Part shown: positions 33,561 through 40,316 of the stretch, piece after piece
How positions within the stretch are numbered: the stretch's first letter is position 1
How the letters are laid out: each line of letters begins with the position of its first letter
Source: Bacillota bacterium
Lineage (GTDB): Bacteria; Bacillota; Clostridia; Tissierellales; Sedimentibacteraceae
Direction: 5' to 3'
NCBI GenBank assembly: GCA_023416855.1
Contig: JAEZGU010000316.1
Coordinates: 62,001 to 126,000, forward strand
Length of the DNA stretch: 64,000 nucleotides
Program-made: the position numbers and the translations under genes
The notes under the pieces: model-generated
Seen by the model: only the letters and a program-made list of their open reading frames with translations
What the model was told of the DNA's origin: nothing
Database searches by the model: none

Positions 33561-33577
33561 GATACCGTTTAGGCATC
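33561..33577 (-). promoter_or_regulatory. 5' leader hairpin before the ribosome site
   Basis: GATGCC/GGTATC (6 bp with one wobble) lies between TTACATA and AGAAGGAGCG. The same flanks with a different stem occur at 35420-35434. Confidence 0.55.
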
Positions 33578-33895
33578 TATGTAATAATGTCTTACTTGAT
33601 AATATAAATTATACGCTCATTGTTTTTATATGTCAACAAGAATCGTAAAATAAATTTAGCAAATATTATAAAGCTTTATAATTCATTTAAAACGTTCTCT
33701 GGCTCTGCCAATGTAATTATATACCATTATCATAAATAAAGCCATATAAACAAAAATACGGCTTACTGGTAGCCGTAAAATAATAACGTATATGTATAAG
33801 TTAATTACATCATAAATATAGTAAATGACTAAATTAATTTACATTATAAGCAAATAAGGATTTCATACAAACAGAATAAGAAGCTTTTAAGCTTC
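33578..33895. other. 318-bp gene-free stretch with promoter, repeat block and two terminators
   Basis: It holds a consensus minus-strand promoter at 33608-33636 (TTGACA-17-TATAAT), the 77-bp block at 33643-33719, a TACGGCT/AGCCGTA hairpin with a T-run at 33757-33777, and a palindromic terminator at 33875-33900. No gene seen. Confidence 0.6.
33608..33636 (-). promoter_or_regulatory. consensus sigma-A promoter
   Basis: TTGACA, 17 bases, TATAAT on the minus strand, upstream of the leader hairpin of the 33002-33544 gene. Confidence 0.75.
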
Positions 33896-33900
33896 TTATT
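33875..33900 (-). terminator. intrinsic terminator
   Basis: AATAAGAAGCT paired with AGCTTCTTATT, overlapping the stop of the 33896-34135 gene. Confidence 0.7.
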
Positions 33901-34135
33901 TCCAATTTCTTCTCCTGTTGTCCTCATATTCACTACAATATTTTAAATACTCAAGCCGTTCAATTCTTTTTATTAGTTTTTTGTGTTTTTCAGAATCAAA
34001 ACCATATTCTCTAATCGTGTTAATGTTTTGTAATTTAGCACATTCTTCATGCAATTCGTTTATTTTTTCTTGTAATTCGCTTGCTTTTGATTTTCTATTT
34101 ATCCTTAAAAAGTTTTCTCCTGTCATTTGGCTCAC
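33896..34135 (-). CDS. small basic coiled-coil protein, 79 aa
   Basis: Two helices of Lys/Glu/Leu (KSKASELQEKINELHEECAKL..., KKLIKRIERLEYL). GGAG precedes ATG 34135. Unknown. Confidence 0.58.
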   Translation of the reverse strand: MSQMTGENFLRINRKSKASELQEKINELHEECAKLQNINTIREYGFDSEKHKKLIKRIERLEYLKYCSEYEDNRRRNWK

Positions 34136-34169
34136 TCCTTATTATTAATATAAATATCTTACAATTATA

Positions 34170-34197
34170 ATTATAGCAGATTGATACTAAATTGCAA
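34170..34197 (-). promoter_or_regulatory. promoter with TTGCAA -35
   Basis: TTGCAA, 16 bases, TATAAT on the minus strand, about 35 bases above ATG 34135. Member of the TTGCAA class of this region. Confidence 0.6.
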
Positions 34198-34231
34198 TAC
34201 CAAAATTAAATTATTTTTTGAATCACAAAAA

Positions 34232-34255
34232 GACTAGAATTTTTCGCTCTAGCCT
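34232..34255 (-). terminator. intrinsic terminator
   Basis: CTAGA...TCTAG hairpin then TTTTT on the minus strand, 33 bases after the 34288-34662 gene. Confidence 0.7.
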
Positions 34256-34287
34256 GTTGTGATAAATCTTGCTTTCTATCACATTAT

Positions 34288-34662
34288 TTAATATGGTAAA
34301 TCATCTTTTTCCCATATTGTATAGCCCATCTTTTTAAGCTTTTTTACTCCTTCTTGTGGGATATCAACATCTAAGCTAATTGTATTATTGTGTATAACAT
34401 GCTTTATACATTCAGAACCAACACACAATTTTTGATTATCTTTTTCAACTATATAAATATATCTAAGCCCTGAAGCTCCGCAACAATCACATACAGTTTT
34501 TATTCCTTTAGATTCAAGTAATTTATACATATTATTAATTGATTCTGCTCCACCTGCTAAAGCTGACATTCTCGACATTTCACTAGATGATGGCATTTCG
34601 TGATATCCAACCAATTTCCATCCTGTACCAAATGCTTGTAATTGGTTCTTGTATTGTTTCAT
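34288..34662 (-). CDS. zinc-binding protein, 124 aa
   Basis: The centre has C-D-C-C-G-A-S-G then C-V-G-S-E-C-I-K-H, a compact zinc site resembling the 'CxxCG...CGxxC' treble clefs found in small phage proteins. The N-terminus is polar with a Ser/Met-rich helix. AGGAAGTGATT precedes the ATG. Not recognised. Confidence 0.58.
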   Translation of the reverse strand: MKQYKNQLQAFGTGWKLVGYHEMPSSSEMSRMSALAGGAESINNMYKLLESKGIKTVCDCCGASGLRYIYIVEKDNQKLCVGSECIKHVIHNNTISLDVDIPQEGVKKLKKMGYTIWEKDDLPY

Positions 34663-34697
34663 TATGTAATCACTTCCTTTGGTTATTGATTAATAAT

Positions 34698-34726
34698 ATA
34701 ATATCATACGATATAAGCAATTGCAA
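34698..34726 (-). promoter_or_regulatory. promoter with TTGCAA -35
   Basis: TTGCAA, 17 bases, TATTAT on the minus strand, upstream of ATG 34662. Confidence 0.6.
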
Positions 34727-34771
34727 CTATTATATTTGTATTTGTTATGAAATTTACTTTTTATTTGGTAA

Positions 34772-35065
34772 TTATAACAATTTAAATCCAATTGTAGCTG
34801 ATTCTGTCTCTATTTCTAAATCACCATCAGGTGATGAAGACATTAATTCACCATTAGTTATAATATTCTCAAAATCTTCACCGACATATAGTATTTGTAT
34901 TTCTTGACCTGTTGTATTATCTTGTATTGTAATGTCATTATTAACTAAATTAAAACCATTTTCCCAAGTGGTATAATATCCAATTGCACTAGCATGTATT
35001 GTAATGTTTACTGGTTTATTTTGGTTATCTTTAATCCATTTTAATGCCTTTTTATAATTTTTCAT
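34772..35065 (-). CDS. hypothetical protein, 97 aa
   Basis: Starts with a helix (MKNYKKALKWIKDNQN) followed by a beta-rich body (VNITIHASAIGYYTTWENG). TAGGAG precedes the ATG; two hairpins lie in the leader. Unknown. Confidence 0.55.
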   Translation of the reverse strand: MKNYKKALKWIKDNQNKPVNITIHASAIGYYTTWENGFNLVNNDITIQDNTTGQEIQILYVGEDFENIITNGELMSSSPDGDLEIETESATIGFKLL

Positions 35066-35086
35066 AATCTTTTATTCTCCTATTCT

Positions 35087-35135
35087 GTTACGGCTTTGGA
35101 CGTAACTTGCGTTTTAATTCGCCACTAATGGCGAA
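35087..35135 (-). promoter_or_regulatory. double-hairpin 5' leader
   Basis: TTCGCCA/TGGCGAA (35118-35135, 7 bp) and GTTACG/CGTAAC (35087-35106, 6 bp) lie just above the TAGGAG of the 34772-35065 gene. May stabilise the mRNA or end the upstream transcript. Confidence 0.5.
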
Positions 35136-35145
35136 CCCATCAACA

Positions 35146-35403
35146 TTAATCATTTCCTGCAAAACGTGGCACAAAGAAATTTTCAAACTCTTTTGTTTGC
35201 CTGTTTAAATTATTCTGTATTCCGCAAATATCATGAGAAAAATTAAAGTTGTCTGCATTTAAAAATTCCTCAAGTCTTAAATTGAATTCATTATCGGCAC
35301 ATTCCAAGTCCATCATGAGTGACATTCTGTCAAACATAACAATTTTCATTTCCTCTGCTCTTTTAGCTATCTTTAAATACAATTCAAATTTATCTTTATT
35401 CAT
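35146..35403 (-). CDS. hypothetical protein, 85 aa
   Basis: AGAAGGAGCG precedes ATG 35403. Helical (KDKFELYLKIAKRAEEMKIVMFDRM), acidic later. Not recognised. Confidence 0.55.
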   Translation of the reverse strand: MNKDKFELYLKIAKRAEEMKIVMFDRMSLMMDLECADNEFNLRLEEFLNADNFNFSHDICGIQNNLNRQTKEFENFFVPRFAGND

Positions 35404-35419
35404 TATTAACGCTCCTTCT

Positions 35420-35434
35420 CGGTACTTAGTACCG
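35420..35434 (-). promoter_or_regulatory. 5' leader hairpin before the ribosome site
   Basis: CGGTAC/GTACCG (6 bp, 3-base loop) with flanks TTACATAG and AGAAGGAGCG identical in layout to the leader at 33561-33577. Confidence 0.55.
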
Positions 35435-35454
35435 CTATGTAATTTGTTAATATA

Positions 35455-35483
35455 ATATTACCACACAATTTATTAGATTGCAA
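35455..35483 (-). promoter_or_regulatory. promoter with TTGCAA -35
   Basis: TTGCAA, 17 bases, TAATAT on the minus strand, directly above the leader hairpin. Confidence 0.6.
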
Positions 35484-35601
35484 TATAATATTAAAATAAA
35501 TTTTTTATTATTTTGTATGCCTTTATTTTCTGTTTAAAGCCTGTGATTTATGTGCATGGTTAATTATACCATATTGGAGAATAAATCAGCTACAAATAAA
35601 A

Positions 35602-35626
35602 ATAGCAGGGTTTACGCTCCTGCTAT
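35602..35626 (-). terminator. intrinsic terminator
   Basis: ATAGCAGG/CCTGCTAT stem, then TTTTTATTT on the minus strand. Confidence 0.75.
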
Positions 35627-35648
35627 CTGGTTTACTAGATAGAATTTG

Positions 35649-35798
35649 TTATTCATTTGGTTTTTTTACTATATCAAGCCCTAGTTCTTCTATTCTATCA
35701 AGAATAGCATTTACAGCAAGATTTACTCCAGTTGTATCTCCTTCACCCATAAATGTTGTACGCTTTAAAACTTGTTCTAACTCTTTCACTAAATTCAT
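35649..35798 (-). CDS. hypothetical protein, 49 aa
   Basis: AAAGGAAGTGA precedes ATG 35798, with a leader hairpin. Helix (NLVKELEQVLKRTTFMGEGD) plus a second helix (LAVNAILDRIEELGLD). Unknown. Confidence 0.6.
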   Translation of the reverse strand: MNLVKELEQVLKRTTFMGEGDTTGVNLAVNAILDRIEELGLDIVKKPNE

Positions 35799-35811
35799 AA
35801 AGTCACTTCCT

Positions 35812-35828
35812 TTCTATACCTTATAGAA
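35812..35828 (-). promoter_or_regulatory. 5' leader hairpin before the ribosome site
   Basis: TTCTATA/TATAGAA (7 bp, 3-base loop) runs directly into the AAAGGAAG ribosome site. Confidence 0.5.
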
Positions 35829-35840
35829 TCTCTGTTTGGT

Positions 35841-36035
35841 TTACTTTATTTCATTTAAGGTATTTCTTAATTTATCTAAGCAAACATTGCATAAACAAAC
35901 GGTATGTGAAGGATAAAACAACCTTACTTCATACATTGAGTCAATTTGCATACTTGTACTTGTTTCATCACAAGAAACACAATTATGTATTTTTTCGTTG
36001 TCGCTATCAATTTTTCTAATATCAAACTTTTTCAT
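35841..36035 (-). CDS. small zinc-finger protein, 64 aa
   Basis: C-V-S-C (residues 19-22) and C-L-C-N-V-C (about 48-53) could form a zinc site. AAGGAG precedes ATG 36035. Unknown partner. Confidence 0.58.
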   Translation of the reverse strand: MKKFDIRKIDSDNEKIHNCVSCDETSTSMQIDSMYEVRLFYPSHTVCLCNVCLDKLRNTLNEIK

Positions 36036-36092
36036 AGTAAATACACTCCTTATTCTTTATATTTATACTTTGAACTGAATCGTCATTTCATC

Positions 36093-36803
36093 TTAACAGG
36101 CTACCTCTAAAGTATCAATATACTTTAACCCTATTTTATAGTATTGTCTTGTTGCTCTAGGCTTAAATACTCCATATGTTCCGCAATCATCAATCTTTTT
36201 TAATGTTCCTTTTATTCCGTTTAATATTACTTTTTTACCTTCAAGTGATTTTAATAATTCCTGTTCCAATGACATTAATTTATTAACATTTTCTGTAGTC
36301 AAGTTTCTCCAATCACCTGTAAATTGAAAACAATATAATGCCTTTATTTTAGCATATGGAATATTATTAATATCAATATCCAAATTAGAAATAAAATCAT
36401 TTGCTAAATTCCAATCCATGCAATTTTTATATTGTAACCTTACTGAACCGCCAACACTTGTAAAGTTATTTTCTAAATATTTTATTATTTGATTTAACAA
36501 TTCAATCCGTTTGTCAAATGAAAGATTTTCGTTAAAATCAATTGTCCAATATCTTTCTGGATTTTCCCAACTTGCCCAGTAAAATAATTCATGTTCGCCA
36601 TATTTTACTCTGTTGTCTTTCTTGTATTGATACATTATGTAATTTTCCTCTAAATAATCCTTAATAGTCTGAAAAGTTTCTATGCTCCTAGCATCCCTTA
36701 TATCTGCATCAAATACTATCTTGTTTGCAATCTCTTGTGTAAATCCTGCTTCCCTTTGTTCTGCCCATAAATTCAAATAATACTTATCATGAATAATTTC
36801 CAT
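36093..36803 (-). CDS. hypothetical protein, 236 aa
   Basis: Soluble, Trp/Tyr-rich, with a helical N-terminus, a middle holding LSFDKRIELLNQIIKYLENN, and a beta-rich end (GKKVILNGIKGTLKKIDDCGTYG). GGAGCG precedes the ATG. I do not recognise it. Confidence 0.58.
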   Translation of the reverse strand: MEIIHDKYYLNLWAEQREAGFTQEIANKIVFDADIRDARSIETFQTIKDYLEENYIMYQYKKDNRVKYGEHELFYWASWENPERYWTIDFNENLSFDKRIELLNQIIKYLENNFTSVGGSVRLQYKNCMDWNLANDFISNLDIDINNIPYAKIKALYCFQFTGDWRNLTTENVNKLMSLEQELLKSLEGKKVILNGIKGTLKKIDDCGTYGVFKPRATRQYYKIGLKYIDTLEVAC

Positions 36804-36857
36804 AATATAAACGCTCCTTAAATTATATTTTGGTTTTGATAGAATACCAGTTTGGTG

Positions 36858-37007
36858 TCATTCTTCTTGATATATAAAATGTCCTGCTCCTGGCTTTTCT
36901 TTGCATAAAGCATCAAATAATTCTTTGGCTTTATCATAACTTTTAAATTTTTTAACGGTTTTAAATCCCTTTTTGGTATTGGTTAATACTTTTACATAGT
37001 ATGTCAT
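36858..37007 (-). CDS. small basic protein, 49 aa
   Basis: GGAGG lies 8 bases before ATG 37007. Strand then helix (TYYVKVLTNTKKGFKTVKKF, SYDKAKELFDALC). Common shape among small phage proteins; unknown. Confidence 0.6.
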   Translation of the reverse strand: MTYYVKVLTNTKKGFKTVKKFKSYDKAKELFDALCKEKPGAGHFIYQEE

Positions 37008-37040
37008 TTTTATAACCTCCAGATATTTATATTATGCTTA

Positions 37041-37066
37041 TAGAGGGATTTTTTATTATCCCTCTA
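37041..37066 (-). terminator. intrinsic terminator
   Basis: TAGAGGGA/TCCCTCTA stem overlapping the stop of the 37056-37403 gene. Confidence 0.7.
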
Positions 37067-37403
37067 ACCATTCAAAAAAGTTATTTAAAGCATCTTCAAC
37101 GGTTTCTGTATTTGCTTCTTGTGCTGCTTTTCTTCTGTCATATTCTTCATTCATTTTTAAAGCTTCTTCGTGTCTTTTCTCTATGTATTTTTTGCGTTGT
37201 TCCTCTTTGCTTTGTTGTGCTTTTTGCTTTGCATTTTCAATTCTTTTTAATGCTCTTTGTTCGGCTTTGGCTTGCTTTACTGTATCAATTTCAATATATC
37301 CTTTTCCTAAACATTTGAAGCATATTCCGTTTGCAATATGGTCATAATGGTTTATATGTCCTTTTCCCATGCATTGAGTACACATTGACTTTATTATTGC
37401 CAT
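37056..37403 (-). CDS. DnaJ-type zinc-finger protein with coiled coil, 115 aa
   Basis: Two C-x2-C-x-G-x-G units are visible (CTQCMGKGH, CFKCLGKGY), as in the DnaJ zinc domain but only two of the usual four. A long charged helix follows (residues 42-100). No J-domain. Probably a small zinc-binding adaptor. Confidence 0.62.
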   Translation of the reverse strand: MAIIKSMCTQCMGKGHINHYDHIANGICFKCLGKGYIEIDTVKQAKAEQRALKRIENAKQKAQQSKEEQRKKYIEKRHEEALKMNEEYDRRKAAQEANTETVEDALNNFFEWLEG

Positions 37404-37433
37404 ATTCGTTCAACTCCTTAAATAGTATAACTA

Positions 37434-37463
37434 ATTATAACATTAATAAAATAAATCTGTCAA
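37434..37463 (-). promoter_or_regulatory. sigma-A type promoter
   Basis: TTGACA, 18 bases, TATAAT on the minus strand, above ATG 37403. Confidence 0.65.
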
Positions 37464-37494
37464 CAATATTTTATGATAAAATCAAGTATTTGTT

Positions 37495-37668
37495 TTAACT
37501 TATTACTATGTATTTTCTAAACTTAACAATCAATAAACTAGGATTGATGTCTAAATCCTCCCAACCATCTTTTTCTATTTGCTTTTGCATTAATTTTCTT
37601 TCAGCCAGAGAATCAAATTCTATAGTTTGAACCAATTCTCTTGACTCTTCCTCTTTAAGTATTTTCAT
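37495..37668 (-). CDS. hypothetical protein, 57 aa
   Basis: AAGGGA lies about 8 bases before ATG 37668. Opening MKILKEEESRELVQTIEFDS, then DGWEDLDINPSLLIVKFRKY, a helix-then-strand protein. Unknown. Confidence 0.55.
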   Translation of the reverse strand: MKILKEEESRELVQTIEFDSLAERKLMQKQIEKDGWEDLDINPSLLIVKFRKYIVIS

Positions 37669-37705
37669 AATATTAACATTCCCTTCTTACGGCTCTATTG
37701 TTTGA

Positions 37706-37954
37706 TTATTTAATCTGTATCCATTTTACACGTTCACCATATCCAGATACATTTTTCCAATGTTCTATTGGTTCACTTCCAAGATTATTATGAATGCTAG
37801 AATAATATGTGTCTCCGTTTGTATCACTTTTTATTACTCTTATAAAAAATTCACCATAACCCTTATGGAATGTTTTAGCCTTCTTTCTTATTTCGTCAAG
37901 GTCTTTTCCCATTGGTTCAGTTTTAACTCTATTATGTGTTTTTCTGACTGCCAT
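37706..37954 (-). CDS. hypothetical basic protein, 82 aa
   Basis: Basic N-terminus (MAVRKTHNRVKTEPMGK), then a strand-rich part. GAAGG precedes ATG 37954. Not recognised. Confidence 0.55.
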   Translation of the reverse strand: MAVRKTHNRVKTEPMGKDLDEIRKKAKTFHKGYGEFFIRVIKSDTNGDTYYSSIHNNLGSEPIEHWKNVSGYGERVKWIQIK

Positions 37955-37997
37955 ATCAAAACCTTCTTTCTATGTAAATCATTTATCAACTGTCTAT

Positions 37998-38026
37998 ATC
38001 TTATCATATTATAAATATAATTGCAA
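37998..38026 (-). promoter_or_regulatory. promoter with TTGCAA -35
   Basis: TTGCAA, 17 bases, TAAGAT on the minus strand, above ATG 37954. Confidence 0.55.
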
Positions 38027-38083
38027 TACTTATTTTAATATTATTTTACGATTCTTTAAATATTTGAGCATAGAATGTGCATT

Positions 38084-38404
38084 TTATTTGCTCTCAAAAT
38101 AACTATATTCGGTGTTGCACTCATTACAAGTTATACAATATTTAATACTTGATTCAGTTTCTTTAGTACAAATTAATTCTTGATTGTGTTTTTTACCACA
38201 TACTGGACATACGCTATTATTATCTTCTACTATGTTGCTTTCAATAATTTCTATTTCTATGCTTTCTTCTTGTTCTTCTTCAATCATTTCTTCAATTTGT
38301 TCATCAATCCATGCTTCTAAATCAAAATCATTAATATCTGTAAAATGTTTGTCGTTTCTGATACTATTCCACATTTCGTTAAAAGTCTTTTCTCTGTCAA
38401 TCAT
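38084..38404 (-). CDS. acidic protein with C-terminal zinc ribbon, 106 aa
   Basis: The first 60 residues are very acidic (IDEQIEEMIEEEQEESIEIE). The last 40 hold C-P-V-C-G and C-I-T-C-N-E-C, a zinc ribbon. GGAGG precedes ATG 38404. Function unknown; an acidic mimic or transcription-associated protein is possible. Confidence 0.6.
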   Translation of the reverse strand: MIDREKTFNEMWNSIRNDKHFTDINDFDLEAWIDEQIEEMIEEEQEESIEIEIIESNIVEDNNSVCPVCGKKHNQELICTKETESSIKYCITCNECNTEYSYFESK

Positions 38405-38441
38405 GGCTGAACCTCCGTAAAATGATTTATTAACTGTCTAT

Positions 38442-38471
38442 ATTGTACCATATTCAAAATATAATTGTCAA
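38442..38471 (-). promoter_or_regulatory. sigma-A type promoter
   Basis: TTGACA, 18 bases, TACAAT on the minus strand, above ATG 38404. Confidence 0.6.
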
Positions 38472-38513
38472 CAATATTTGTTTATGAATTTAAATATTTA
38501 TCATAACAAATAA

Positions 38514-38538
38514 TAAGAGAACCTTTTCGGCTCTCTTA
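38514..38538 (-). terminator. intrinsic terminator
   Basis: TAAGAGA/TCTCTTA stem overlapping the stop of the 38536-38802 gene. Confidence 0.65.
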
Positions 38539-38802
38539 ATTCAATTCAGCTTGTAAATTTTCAATATCTTTTCTAGTATACTTTGATATAAAAACTTCAA
38601 TTCCATTTGGTATTAATACTATTTGTACTGATGCTCCCTTTGTTTCCTCTAAATTCATCCATCCATCAAAATCAAATTTATCTTTACCTGTCATTATTTG
38701 AGTTTCTATATAAAATTCATCTGCTACATTTACGTTGTATTTATCCATAAAATCAACTGCCTGTTTCGCTGTCTTGCATTCTTTATAATAATGTTTTATC
38801 AT
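38536..38802 (-). CDS. hypothetical protein, 88 aa
   Basis: GGAGG lies 8 bases before ATG 38802 (MIKHYYKECKTAKQAVDFM). Helix-strand protein, unknown function. Confidence 0.55.
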   Translation of the reverse strand: MIKHYYKECKTAKQAVDFMDKYNVNVADEFYIETQIMTGKDKFDFDGWMNLEETKGASVQIVLIPNGIEVFISKYTRKDIENLQAELN

Positions 38803-38832
38803 AATTTCGACCTCCTTTAATATCTTAATAAC

Positions 38833-38861
38833 ATTATATATCATAATATAATTTATTGCAA
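38833..38861 (-). promoter_or_regulatory. promoter with TTGCAA -35
   Basis: TTGCAA, 17 bases, TATAAT on the minus strand, above ATG 38802. Confidence 0.65.
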
Positions 38862-38967
38862 TACTATTTATAAATTAATTTTGCCCAAATTTAATAAGCC
38901 TATACCACATTAGTATAAGCTTAATATTGTTAATTATTTACAGTGCATAAATGTTATATTCTATTTA

Positions 38968-39363
38968 CTAATTGAATAATACATTATTACATTCTACGCT
39001 CACCCATTCAATTTTACAGCCTTGATTTTTAAGTTCCTGCACTTTATCAACAACATGTGTTTTAATAACGTCTATAGCCTTATTAATGCCATCCTGCATA
39101 TAATGTATATATGTATTAGTTACTGGATAAATACCACAATTACCAATATATTTTATTTTAGTTATCTCTACAGCCTTTTCACTTTTATATGATGACACAA
39201 AATTTTTGTTTTTATCTGTCATAATAACAATATGCTCAACTAATACACAAGGCTTTTTATTTATTGTTGTAAATCCTGTAATTTTACTTGTTTGTTTCTT
39301 TTCTGGTCTGCCGTTCCACTCAATAAACCATTCCACAATATCCCCAATTTTAAAATCATGCAT
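38968..39363 (-). CDS. hypothetical protein, 131 aa
   Basis: The opening KIGDIVEWFIEWNGRPEKKQ looks like a small SH3-like barrel; the middle KYIGNCGIYPVTNTYIHYMQDG and a helical end follow. GGAGG precedes ATG 39363. Unknown. Confidence 0.55.
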   Translation of the reverse strand: MHDFKIGDIVEWFIEWNGRPEKKQTSKITGFTTINKKPCVLVEHIVIMTDKNKNFVSSYKSEKAVEITKIKYIGNCGIYPVTNTYIHYMQDGINKAIDVIKTHVVDKVQELKNQGCKIEWVSVECNNVLFN

Positions 39364-39401
39364 ATTATTTTACCTCCTAATATTTTATTAATAAAAGAAA
39401 A

Positions 39402-39419
39402 AGCGGTATTTTTACCGCT
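39402..39419 (-). terminator. intrinsic terminator
   Basis: AGCGGTA/TACCGCT hairpin followed by TTTTTC on the minus strand, overlapping the end of the 39412-39678 gene. Confidence 0.75.
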
Positions 39420-39678
39420 CAATCATTGATTTTATTGTGTAGTAATCTGATTCACTAACATTAGAGAATTTATATATTGTATTTTGTGTCTCTATAGTAA
39501 TGGATAACCCTCCTATTGCCTTATGTCCTTCTAAATCAATTTTATTGACTTTTGATGTAACATGCTGTGTTTTACCACCTATAGTGTTAATTATGTATTT
39601 AGCAGAGTAACCAATATCAGCTATAACTCCTATTGGATTATTAATAGTAATCTCTTTTTTAGTTAATGTATCAGTCAT
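39412..39678 (-). CDS. hypothetical protein, 88 aa
   Basis: Starts MTDTLTKKEITINNPIGVIADIG, beta-rich. GGAGG precedes ATG 39678; own promoter above (39721-39749) and terminator below. Unknown. Confidence 0.58.
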   Translation of the reverse strand: MTDTLTKKEITINNPIGVIADIGYSAKYIINTIGGKTQHVTSKVNKIDLEGHKAIGGLSITIETQNTIYKFSNVSESDYYTIKSMIER

Positions 39679-39720
39679 AATAAAAAACCTCCTAATATAT
39701 TATATTATTGGTACTCTTAT

Positions 39721-39749
39721 AGTATAATTCATAATATAAATATTGTCAA
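39721..39749 (-). promoter_or_regulatory. sigma-A type promoter
   Basis: TTGACA, 17 bases, TATACT on the minus strand, above ATG 39678. Confidence 0.7.
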
Positions 39750-39787
39750 TATATTATTTAAAATTAGCATGAAATGCTTATTTGCTA

Positions 39788-39925
39788 CTATCTGAACATT
39801 GCTATACCTATGTACTTATCACCTTTGTATACTTCAAAATAGGCATTATAATTCCCTGTACAATCCATTATATCATATGCATCTATTACCTTATACCCTT
39901 TTATTTTACGCTTGTTTTTAATCAT
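39788..39925 (-). CDS. small basic protein, 45 aa
   Basis: AGGAGGG precedes ATG 39925. Basic N-terminus (MIKNKRKIKGYKVIDAYD) and a beta-rich end. Unknown. Confidence 0.58.
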   Translation of the reverse strand: MIKNKRKIKGYKVIDAYDIMDCTGNYNAYFEVYKGDKYIGIAMFR

Positions 39926-39943
39926 ATTTTTAACCCTCCTATA

Positions 39944-40090
39944 TTAGTTAATGTCTGATACTTTACTATCCATTACTAATTGTATATAGTATTCTAACTC
40001 TTTCCCTGTATATCCTTCTTTCCTTAGTTTGTTTCTTACTTTTCTTTTTATTCTTATCTGTTCCTGTTTGGTTAGTTGACATATATACAT
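39944..40090 (-). CDS. small basic protein, 48 aa
   Basis: GAGGTGA precedes ATG 40090. Very basic in the first 30 residues (LTKQEQIRIKRKVRNKLRKEG), perhaps nucleic-acid binding. Unknown. Confidence 0.58.
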   Translation of the reverse strand: MYICQLTKQEQIRIKRKVRNKLRKEGYTGKELEYYIQLVMDSKVSDIN

Positions 40091-40115
40091 ATATTTCACC
40101 TCTTTTATTTTATGA

Positions 40116-40196
40116 TTATGTTACTATAATGATACAAAATATCAGTAACAAAGCTATACATACATTTTCAAAGGTATCACATGCCTTTTTATTCAT
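40116..40196 (-). CDS. tiny membrane peptide, 26 aa
   Basis: GGAGG 9 bases before ATG 40196. Charged start (MNKKACDTFENV) then one hydrophobic helix (CIALLLIFCIIIVT). It overlaps the 20-codon frame above. A single-pass peptide of unknown role. Confidence 0.45.
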   Translation of the reverse strand: MNKKACDTFENVCIALLLIFCIIIVT

Positions 40197-40251
40197 CTGT
40201 ATTGTCCTCCTGCAATTGCTTTATTAAATCGTCTATTTCCCACTGATACAT
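40189..40251 (-). CDS. tiny acidic peptide, 20 aa
   Basis: AGGAGG before ATG 40251, then MYQWEIDDLIKQLQEDNTDE and stop. Its end overlaps the start of the next tiny gene, so it may be a coupling leader. Confidence 0.4.
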   Translation of the reverse strand: MYQWEIDDLIKQLQEDNTDE

Positions 40252-40287
40252 TATACCGACCTCCTTTTATATGTAATCCATAATATA

Positions 40288-40316
40288 ATATTAATTGGTA
40301 GTTTATGTTTTGTCAA
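40288..40316 (-). promoter_or_regulatory. sigma-A type promoter
   Basis: TTGACA, 17 bases, TAATAT on the minus strand, heading the 39.79-40.25 kb small genes. Confidence 0.65.
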
